DNA from: Scytalidium lignicola | Lineage: Eukaryota; Ascomycota; Leotiomycetes | Direction of reading: 5' to 3' | DNA length: 11,817 nt | Assembly: GCA_002812745.2 (NCBI GenBank) | Contig: NCSJ02000639.1 | Coordinates: forward strand, 1 to 11,817 | Shown: one piece after another, positions 1 to 7,093 of the stretch | How positions within the stretch are numbered: the stretch's first letter is position 1 | Layout of the letters: every line of letters begins with the position of its first letter | The notes under the pieces: generated by a model | Database searches by the model: none | What the model was told of the DNA's origin: nothing | Seen by the model: only the letters and a program-made list of their open reading frames with translations | Translations under genes and position numbers: made by a program

Positions 1-468
1 TTGGGGCGTGAGACACAACAGAAAAGGAATACAGTACTGTATTGGACTCTGAGCACTGTCTTTCTTTGGAGTCGCCGCTGCGGAACGGGTGTCACTCAGC
101 CTCTCGTTGGCTGTTGCCCGTTCGTCCTGCTTGCGCTCTCTGGCGCTCGTTCGTCCGTTTTTGCGTGGCATTTCCGCTGACCTGCTTTGCGGCGTGCCGA
201 CTCGCCGGACGTTTTTCTTTGCTGCACTGGTGCGTTTGGGATGGTACTTGCGTTCATGTATAAATAACTCAAGCCTTGGGCAAGGAACGCCGAAAATGGC
301 CTCTCCTCTTCGACTTGTCATTGTCATTGTCCAGCAGGAAGCGAGCACTCGATCGGCTCCGTCGGTTGTCGTGAAGCAGGAAAAGGGGAAAACCAAAGGT
401 TCCTCCAACGGTTCGCGGTTCTAGGCAAAAATCCGCTTCGTCCCGGGTTCCTATTTATATCCTGGAGG
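1..468 (+). promoter_or_regulatory. Upstream region of the Zn2Cys6 gene, with TATA-like box and possible upstream ORF
   Basis: No convincing gene is seen here. TATAAATA at 259-266 is a plausible core promoter element about 200 bases upstream of the start codon at 469. An ATG at 296 opens a 42-codon frame that closes at 424, 44 bases before the main start and in a different frame. If transcription starts near 290 this would be an upstream ORF that could dampen translation of the main protein. A 16-base perfect palindrome lies at 28-43 and has its own entry. Promoter function is inferred from position only; no transcript start is visible. Confidence 0.35.
28..43. repeat. 16-base perfect palindrome
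   Basis: AATACAGTACTGTATT is identical to its own reverse complement over all 16 bases. It lies about 425 bases upstream of the Zn2Cys6 start codon. It could be a site for a dimeric DNA-binding protein or a chance palindrome. It does not contain the CGG half-sites that Zn2Cys6 proteins usually bind. Confidence 0.6.
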
Positions 469-1028
469 ATGGGTGAAAGTTCGAGCGCAGGAGCTGAAGG
501 CGAAGCCAAGATCCGCAGATCGAGGGCGAGTAAGCCAAAGGTCAGAACGGGCTGCACCACATGCAAGTAAGTTATCGCTGGCTGTTCTCTTCTAAGCATC
601 TTCATCTTTCTCAGTATATTTATTACTTTTTTTATTGCGTATATATTTACACATATATATGTGTGTTTGTGTCTCTCCCCCTGGAGCTGGAGAGTGTAAG
701 GCGTTGAGAAAAGGGCTGAACCTAATCATGGTGTAGGATACGGCATGTCAAGTGTGACGAGACGAAACCGGCCTGTATGCGTTGTGTTAAGTTCGGCCGC
801 CAGTGCGATGGATATGCTCAGCAGAAGACTGGTGAGACAGCAAGTTCTTCCAGCAGAACGCTTCAGCCTAAGACTGAAGCTGGAGAAGCGGAGTCCGCGT
901 CTTATTACACCACCTCCACCACCTCAACTTCGGGTTCATCTGCAGATCAGATGAAAATAGAGTATATGGTAGACTTTGGGGATAATTATGATCCACGAAA
1001 CTCGCAAACCTCGGGGAACGCTTCTTGA
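469..1028 (+). CDS. Short Zn2Cys6 (fungal GAL4-type) DNA-binding protein, two exons, 129 aa
   Basis: Exons are 469-566 and 737-1028; the 170-base intron (GTAAGT...TAG) splits a Lys codon inside the cluster. Joining restores the six-cysteine motif C-x2-C-x6-C-x6-C-x2-C-x6-C at about residues 29-53, including RTGCTTCKIRHVKCDETKPA, a textbook binuclear zinc cluster. Residues 13-25 are Lys/Arg-rich and may be a nuclear signal. After the cluster comes a Ser/Thr-rich tail of about 75 residues, then TGA. Family members are usually 400-900 aa with a regulatory domain after the cluster; none is present here, and the next 1.4 kb has no long frame to supply one. The gene may therefore be a genuine DNA-binding-only protein, a truncated copy, or a mis-ended model with further introns. 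The DNA-binding call is strong; the gene's integrity is uncertain. The start is the first ATG in frame with the cluster. Confidence 0.72.
649..664. repeat. AT/GT microsatellite with 16-base palindrome inside the intron
   Basis: ACACATATATATGTGT is a perfect palindrome within the 567-736 intron of the Zn2Cys6 gene. It sits in a longer run of alternating TA and TG dinucleotides (about 640-670). It is best read as an ordinary fungal microsatellite. Confidence 0.6.
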
Positions 1029-2569
1029 CTTGTGTTGCAAAATTTTAGAGGGTGCTGTTACAGATTCAATCATAGCCCATTGTTGATTTTTTGGGCTATG
1101 CCGTTCGTTTATCGGGTCGTTGAAGAGATTACCTCACAACATGGTTTGCCACGGCCCTGCGCAGCTTGAGGAATAGATCCCTTCCCAGCATCGACCTGCT
1201 GAATACAAGAGAAGTGGATGATCGGGTCATTACCAATAACGAATGGAAGCTTGACCTTAGAGACAGAAGAATTGTGTCGAGGTTCCTAGAGTTATATGAT
1301 TGAGCAAGCAGTGAGTATTTGCTTTGGACAGATCTCGTGGCCGACTTGAGATGTCCTAGAGTGAGGAGATAGGTTCGTTTCAGGTTGGCATATCGTGCCT
1401 CTATCTTGTGCTGGGCACCACGAGTAGTGGAATGGATGAATTTGGTTTATCTTTGGCTTGTGTCTTGGCTTATTATGTTACAGCAAGATGTGAGGTCCTC
1501 TTGCGATAGCGTTGCCGTAGAAGAACATGTGAGGGAACGCGACAAAGTGGTCGTAGTTTCCCAAGTATCTTGTCTTGTGCAATTCTGAAATACCGATAAT
1601 CTCTTCCTCATTTTGATTATTTGATTGTTGAAGGGCTATTATTGAAGACTTTGATCTTTATTCAATATTAGGTGGGATTAGATGGTTAATCAAGGGTATC
1701 AGGCGGGAAAAAAGCAATTTGGAAAAAGCAAATGGCTCTGGATATTACATCAACGCAATATCCTCTTTATAAACTGCTGCTTCTGGGCATATAACCATAG
1801 GTAATCAGCGCGTTCTTCATTATACTCATAACGCTATTACAATCGTAACGGACTTAGGAAAGATGCGATAAGTAGGAAGACAATGAATCACCAACAGTTT
1901 ATACTATCTGCCAGGGTGGCAGCCCGAGGTCAAATACAATGATATCATACGAGATGGCGATCAGAAATTCAGTCTCATCACAATGAGCTAGTAAATGCCT
2001 GGCAACCGACGGTGTTGCTCGCGCACTCTCCTCCGTATTGAAGTTGAACTGTTCCATGGAGTCCTTGCACAGGAGCGGCTTATTTGTTTCACTGTGAAAT
2101 CAAACAGTTCATCAAAAAGACATCGGGCATGCGGAATGGAAATTTGGTGGTCGGGACGGGCCGGTATGTTGCACAAGCATACCCCGCTGGACTGTTTCAC
2201 TATCTTTCTTTAACCCAGAGGGGACGTCATTGAGGAGTTTCGGAATCTCAACCTATCAGTAACTGGTTTCAGCAATGCGTCAGGGGTCCGTCGACGTTAT
2301 TCATGAAATACTAGCGAAAGAATTGTCCACCTGAGCTCCAGTCATTCTCACCCGAACCAGAAATAAAATGTGGTAGCAAGATGTGTATACATAAGAGCAG
2401 ATGCCAATCTTCAACAAATGTCCATCTAAATTGATATCCTTCATTCCCCCTGTTTGTAGCATTCACGAGACATCAAACCCATCTTTGACTCATTCAATGA
2501 CCCCGTCATTCATAATACGCTTGAATAATCAAAAATCGGAACTCTTTATCTTTCAAATATACCAAGGTC
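1029..2569. other. Intergenic stretch without a supportable gene
   Basis: About 1.5 kb lies between the Zn2Cys6 stop and the stop of the amidohydrolase on the other strand. Short frames occur (for example + 1124-1303, + 1385-1588, and + 1995-2213 overlapping a minus-strand frame), but none shows a recognisable domain, a convincing start or splice-supported extension. The stretch could hold 3' UTRs, a decayed remainder of the zinc-cluster gene, or a non-coding RNA; the sequence does not decide. A 9-base-pair hairpin at 1071-1100 is listed separately. An AATAAA occurs at about 2363 on the plus strand. Confidence 0.5.
1071..1100 (+). repeat. Perfect 9-bp inverted repeat just after the Zn2Cys6 stop codon
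   Basis: CATAGCCCA (1071-1079) is followed by a 12-base loop and TGGGCTATG (1092-1100), its exact reverse complement. The repeat begins 43 bases after the TGA at 1026-1028, so it would lie in the 3' UTR of that gene. It could fold in RNA. No function is claimed. Confidence 0.55.
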
Positions 2570-3736
2570 TCATTGTTCCTGCACCCTGTAAACTACACAC
2601 AAACTTCCACCCCCGACAGGACCCTGACCCTCAGCGCCACCACTAATATATACCTGCGTGTCCCCGACCAAACCAGCAACCAACCCCGCAACCGCAGCCC
2701 TCGCATGCCTGGTGCTATGAATGTCACTGTCAGTATTCATCGTGTGTCGCTTTCCTCTGATTGTCCCTCGAGGATCTGCCTCCGCCTTGGCAAAAATTTG
2801 AACGACCTCGCCCTTCTCGCGCTCGACCTGACCAAGGATATCCAGGATACTGCGTGCATCAATGGCATCTTGCATGCAGCTTGACAGGGCCCGGAGATTC
2901 CCAACAGACGAAGAAGCCGTAGCAACGATCAAAATATGACAGTCCTCCAACTCCGCTCCCGAGCTGCAGCTGGCCTTCTGGCTATACATATTTTCACCCT
3001 GCATGGCATCCTGGATCTGAGACTCGGGCAACTCGCCCAGGGCCACAGCAATGCCGACGGCACTCGCATACCTCGACTTAGCCATGGATTCGTACGTGTC
3101 TTTCGTCACCGCCGTCTGGCCTGCGGCCTTGATGGCCTCCAATTTAGCAGACGTCAAAAGCGGGCACTTGATCAGTACCAGATGAACCAGGTTCTTATCG
3201 ATGCCGGAGTCGTTGAGTAATTTGGTCACGCTGGAGACTACCTCGTTTGCTTGGACTGTAGTGCCAACCTCGTGAGGCTCAAACTCACGCGTGTGGCCGA
3301 CGGCTGCAACGAGACCTGTTGGTTTGGGAGACCGGACTATGAATGAGACATGGGGACTCAAGACACCCTCTGTGCCTCCACTGAAGATGGTCACGGCGGA
3401 ATCTGGGATGAGTGGTTCCCAGACATGGGTGCTGAGCGTGCGGGAGAAGTCATTTACACATCCATTGCCTGAAAAAAAAAGTGTGAGCTCGATATGAGAA
3501 GAGAAGGTAAAAAAGTATGAAATAAAAGTGAATCTCCCCCGTAAAACTAAAAAGAAACTATAAAATTTACAAAACAAATTCATGCTTGATATGAGGGAAA
3601 TATATCACATACCTTCCGACTTGCCTACGACACCTAAAATATCCTTTGTCTCATATCCTGCAGCTTTCAATTCTTTCAGTGGGGTTGTATCAGCAGGGGA
3701 GGACACTCCAAACTTGAGGATGTCGATGTGCGCCAT
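2570..3736 (-). CDS. Ring-opening amidohydrolase (cyanuric acid hydrolase/barbiturase family), two exons, 340 aa
   Basis: Exons are 3613-3736 and 2570-3468; the 144-base intron (GTATGT...CAG) is removed so that GKSE joins GNGCVNDFSR, rebuilding the family motif GK-[ST]-EGNGCVNDF. This family (AtzD/TrzD/barbiturase) opens cyclic amides such as cyanuric acid (to biuret) or barbiturate by hydrolysis. Its fold is a threefold repeat with three Ser-Lys pairs. The matching segments are Lys39 in VVGKSEG, Ser71 in SGGTEGVLSPH, Lys142 in LIKCPLLT, Ser227-229 in VATASSSVGN, Lys269 in FAKAEADPRG, and Ser317 in ISGGAEGQGPVGGGS. All are intact, so an active enzyme is expected. The length is close to the usual 340-370 residues. 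No signal peptide or membrane segment is seen, so it is probably cytosolic. Reading one uninterrupted frame instead would give a false N-terminus translated from the intron. Cyanurate versus barbiturate specificity cannot be told by eye. The downstream same-strand neighbourhood lacks a biuret or allophanate hydrolase. Confidence 0.93.
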
Positions 3737-4333
3737 ATTCGGTCTAGCTATTTATGAGGAGGGTACGTGTATCCTAACAGCAAACTTTGGATATCAGGAA
3801 TCCCTGCAATTATAATATTATTATTCCGGTTTAGATGTGTGGTGATCTGCAAAACCCAGAAAAATAGATATGTTACATAGACGTATATGTATGGCATCAC
3901 CTCAACTGATACGCAGATAAGTCAGTCGGTAAAAGACGCCAAGTTAACTAATACAGTAATTCAGGTACGGCCGCAGGCACATGGCAGCCTCCGGCGCGGC
4001 GCAGCGCAGCGAAAGGGAAAGTGGGGTTATAGAAAAAGAGCAAGTGGCAACAGCGACTCTTATTGCTTCTAGATCAATAGCTTTTACGAACTTGGAATTG
4101 TCACACTTATTTTCTGAACTCGAAACCTCTCGTAACATGGCACAGAAGAGAACGAGGTTACATTGATTCTGATGAACTCGTAACTATATATATATAAGAG
4201 ATGGCGGAACGAACATCTCGACAATAGACTCGAAGACTCGAAATACTAATCCTCCCAAAGAGTCATTCCTAGGATCTTCCAATTTCATTGAATGATCTCA
4301 GTCTTATAGTTTCAATCCCAGAGATATTGACTG
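3737..4333 (-). promoter_or_regulatory. Upstream region of the amidohydrolase gene
   Basis: About 600 bases separate the amidohydrolase start from the stop of the dienelactone hydrolase, both on the minus strand, so this holds the promoter of the former and the 3' UTR of the latter. Several short frames overlap here on both strands and none looks real. Notable content is a GC-rich patch near 3990-4015, a (TA)n run near 4182-4196, and an AGATAA at 3915-3920 listed separately. Confidence 0.4.
3915..3920 (+). promoter_or_regulatory. Candidate GATA-factor (AreA-type) site
   Basis: AGATAA fits the HGATAR consensus bound by fungal GATA factors such as the nitrogen regulator AreA. It lies about 180 bases upstream of the amidohydrolase start, a gene whose product would release nitrogen from a ring compound. 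Regulation by AreA usually involves more than one site, and I see only this one good match, so the call is weak. Confidence 0.2.
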
Positions 4334-5400
4334 CTACGCCAAGTGCTCATCGAACCAGGTAACCGCCTGGATAAAGGCTTGCTCCTTTGAGAACTTCTCT
4401 ATTGGGTTGCTGAGGTCACCACGGACGGCAAAGCCGTGGCTGACACCACCGTATAGGTTGATTTGGTAGGGCAGCTTGGTGTCCTTGAGGATGATCTCGG
4501 ACTTATGTCGCAGCTCGGTAGTGAATATTTGATCAGTCTCAGCAGCAGAGATGGAAACCGGGCCGGTGATCGCTGCAAGTTCTTCTTCGGTGACAAAGCT
4601 GTGATTTGATAGGATGGTTAGCATTCAGAGGTATGGTGTTGACAACCACTGGGGGCTAATGCTTGCTAGGAAGACTTACGATGGATGAGCAGAGTAGCCA
4701 ACATCAAGACCCTTGCCTTTTGCAAGGTAACGCATGACGTATTTGGCGCCCTGAGAAATATTTTGTTAGCAAAAAGCATCTTACCAATACCGGTTTTCAA
4801 AGAAGACCTACAAAGCAGTAGCCAACCGCTCCAACCTTCTTAAATCCCTTATCGCGGACGTACTTAATCGTTGCTTCGACGATCGGGTCAACCTGCTCCG
4901 TGGTGTGTGGGTTGTCGCCAGTGGAACCTTTGGTTACTATTCATACCTGGTTAATACAAACCCTACACTTCCTCAATTTTCACAGATATATATGTGGGGA
5001 TGATATGAATTTTGTGAACATACGCCAAGCCATGAAGTCGAAACCCTCTGGACGGTTTAGTGGAATTGGGTCTCCATTGAAAGGATCTAGCATGACGGTG
5101 TAGTACCCATTGGCAGCGAACTGGTCGGTAATGAGCTCGCTGTTCTGCCAGATACCAAGGACATCTGGGATGATGATGATGGCAGAGTCCTTGTGCACAT
5201 TGTCGCCCTTGGGCTCTGCGGAATAGGCCTCGATGTTGGTGCCGGTGATTTTGAATTTCGTGCCAGTGGACTCGCCGCTATTGAATTGGTAATGGTAAGT
5301 ATGAAGTTTCGATATATCTCTATGTAGACTTGAAATATAGGGTTACGTACTCATGCTTAACACCAATGGTGCAGCAGCGTGCTGGAGGGTTAGAGGCCAT
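4334..5400 (-). CDS. Dienelactone hydrolase-family protein, five exons, 254 aa
   Basis: Exons are 5351-5400, 5024-5277, 4812-4936, 4680-4750 and 4334-4598; all four introns are GT-AG and the joined frame is 765 bases. The protein is an alpha/beta-hydrolase of the DLH family: an N-terminal strand region IIIIPDVLGIWQ (50-61), the nucleophile elbow GYCFGAK with Cys142, an acidic residue Asp189 in SAAETDQ, and the histidine His221 in YGGVSHGF. This is the Cys-Asp-His triad of the family. No targeting signal is seen, so it is probably cytosolic. The start at 5400 gives MASNPPARCC, the usual beginning of fungal members. The acceptor of the third exon was taken at TAG|TAACC because it gives WLTKGSTGDNPH, which fits the family better than the AAAG a few bases on. 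Fungal relatives include yeast AIM2; substrates are mostly unknown, so a role in aromatic or lactone breakdown is only inferred. Confidence 0.92.
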
Positions 5401-5662
5401 GGCAGCGATAGATTCTGATTTTCAAGAGNTTTTCTTTATAATTTGTCTCTAAAGAAAAAACGATGATAATCGAAGAATCAAATACAATAGGAACTAAGGA
5501 TCAATTTGATCTGAAACCTAATGCTGAAACTTTGCACTATTATACATCCACAGAACCCCTCCGGAGATGAAGGTGGGGTATTGCTTCGGCGTTAATAAAG
5601 GAGGTAATTGCACCTAATCGCTGCTCACAACTACCGCCACGTAACTTACTGCTTCCCGAATC

Positions 5663-5688
5663 CGGTAGCCTTGCTGTCAAGGCTGCCG
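5663..5688. repeat. 11-bp inverted repeat with 4-base loop
   Basis: CGGTAGCCTTG and CAAGGCTGCCG are complementary over 11 positions, ten Watson-Crick and one T-G, around the loop CTGT. The palindrome ATCCGGAT follows at 5692-5699, and ATCCGG also occurs just before the left arm. It sits roughly midway in a divergent promoter and could be a structured transcript, a protein site or a remnant of a small inverted-repeat element. Confidence 0.5.
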
Positions 5689-6001
5689 TGTATCCGGATG
5701 CCACCAATCATAATTAGCAACAGCTGCCATATTGGGCTTAGACTATGGTTAAGTCAATGCACCCTTATCGAGCCTTGCCTTACCTCCCAGTGCCTCCGTG
5801 AACGCCGAATATTCAACTGCATCATACTTTAACCTTTTCGATATATGCACGATAAGATCACAGTCGAGGTGAATTTATTTTTGTAGCTGTTTTGCTTCTT
5901 TGAATGCACATAAGTTAAATTGATGTAGTGACAAGGTAAAATCCGTACTTTCGTTTGTCCTCTCTTTGTTCGGCCGCACTTGATTTTGAGATTGCGGGTG
6001 A

Positions 6002-6008
6002 TGACTCA
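6002..6008. promoter_or_regulatory. Candidate bZIP (Gcn4/CpcA or AP-1-like) site
   Basis: TGACTCA is the consensus for Gcn4/CpcA and AP-1-type bZIP factors. It lies about 150 bases upstream of the uL23m start codon. Ribosomal genes are not classical targets of activation by these factors, so this may be a chance match. Confidence 0.2.
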
Positions 6009-6154
6009 GCACCCGTGAGTGCCTCAGGACCATACGAACTTTTAGATGCAACGAAAGTATTTACGAACGGTATGATGACCACGGCTGAAAAGTGTTTTGC
6101 AGCGAATTGACATTCACGGCCTCACCACCTACGCTCTTTTACGTATCACCAATT

Positions 6155-7000
6155 ATGGCCACCTCAGCAATTGCCCGACAAGGGCCACGGCTTGGGCAGA
6201 AACAAGTTTTTTTGTAAATGAATCCCCCTTAGGACCACCGAGCTCCTCTCCTCATTGCTCCAGATGGATGTTCATGTTGAAGCTGCTAACTGGTATCCCT
6301 CTTTACAGACCGAACTTCACTCTGACCCTCCTCCGCACACCGAATCTCCCACCGGTCTTTGCGTCCTTTATCGTGCCACTGAACCTAAACAAGCTTGACA
6401 TGCGAGACTACCTCTGGAATGCCTACGGCGTGCCCGTCAAATCCGTGCGCTCCTACATCCAACAACAGAAGATCCGACAGGATAAGCCTGATGCGACGAG
6501 ACCAAGACCTAGGAAGTGGTATCGACCGAGGAGTATCAAGAAGATGACAGTAGAGATGGAGCAGCCATTTGCTTGGCCCGAGGAGCCCAAGGATTTCAGC
6601 CTGTATGTGACAACTTTTTTCTATTTTAACTTTTTCCGAAGATTATTGGATGGGAGGCTTGGGATTTGACTGCATAGTGGAGCAGACTGCATGAGATTAT
6701 GGCTTTACTCTTACTACTCTCTTTTTATCCTGACTGGTTACTAACAAGTGATTTTCCAGGTGGGACAAGAAAACTTTCGAATCTGCCCAGAAGGACCGCG
6801 AGGAGTTACAGGACACATTAAGACCAGATTACGCTCAACAACCAACCAAGGAACGGACTTCCATTGCACAACAGGCGAAGGCTCTCTTACAAGGGAAGGA
6901 AAAGTGGCAACCTTCTTCCGCTAAGGCGCTGGAATGGGAAGATGTGGGTGAGCCGGTTGAGGTGGAAACGCACGTCTCGGTGACGCCTCCCAGGGCGTAA
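6155..7000 (+). CDS. mrp20: Mitochondrial large-subunit ribosomal protein uL23m, three exons, 197 aa
   Basis: Exons are 6155-6213, 6309-6602 and 6760-7000; introns of 95 and 157 bases are GT-AG, and the second has a perfect TACTAAC branch point. The first join gives GQKQVFLPNFTL, followed by the conserved uL23 core with VPLNLNKLDMRDYLWNAYGV (about residues 43-62) and then a fungal-specific basic segment ending RKWYRPRSIKKMTVEM. The C-terminal exon is charged and helical-looking, typical of the mitochondrial extension. The protein sits at the exit tunnel of the mitoribosome, where uL23 contacts the nascent chain and the inner-membrane export machinery. The chosen start gives a short N-terminus with few acidic residues (MATSAIARQGPRLG), compatible with mitochondrial import. 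A frame running straight through the first intron gives a longer, false N-terminus. It converges with the methyltransferase gene, with 93 bases between stop codons. Confidence 0.93.
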
Positions 7001-7093
7001 GAGCTAGGAGAAAATTGGTAGATGTGTACAGGAATATCATTTCGAATGTGTAACAATATGTATGTATCATCAGAGCACGGTTTTGTATTTTGC

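Larger units (their letters stand above)
5401..6154. promoter_or_regulatory. Divergent promoter region between the dienelactone hydrolase and uL23m genes
   Basis: The region separates two genes transcribed away from each other. No gene is supported in it; the frames starting near 5608 and 6097 show nothing recognisable, and the latter only becomes protein-like where it overlaps the real exons of uL23m. It contains an imperfect hairpin at 5663-5688 and a TGACTCA at 6002-6008 (both listed). Position 5429 is an unresolved base (n), 29 bases upstream of the hydrolase start codon. Confidence 0.45.

Noticed and set aside
42..263. Short plus-strand frames at 42-263 and the 5' part of 89-424
   Set aside because: They are in the presumed promoter, one with no ATG start, and have no domain or conserved feature; only the ATG at 296 is kept, as a possible upstream ORF.
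1385..1588. Plus-strand frame preceded by a TTTCAG acceptor-like sequence near 1377
   Set aside because: I considered it as a later exon of the zinc-cluster gene, for example from a GTGAGA donor at 830, but the translation resembles no zinc-cluster regulatory region and the splice would be unusually long.
1988..2213. Overlapping plus and minus frames at 1988-2213
   Set aside because: Neither has a recognisable motif; open frames on both strands of the same segment are expected by chance in a GC-balanced stretch.
3469..3583. N-terminal extension of the minus-strand amidohydrolase frame up to 3583
   Set aside because: It is translated intron: it is hydrophobic, AT-rich and unrelated to the family, while splicing to exon 3613-3736 restores the GKSEGNGCVNDF motif.
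6097..6308. N-terminal part of the long plus-strand frame leading into uL23m
   Set aside because: Its start is not an ATG and it reads through the first intron; the ATG at 6155 in another frame plus the GT-AG intron 6214-6308 gives the conserved VFLPNF join.
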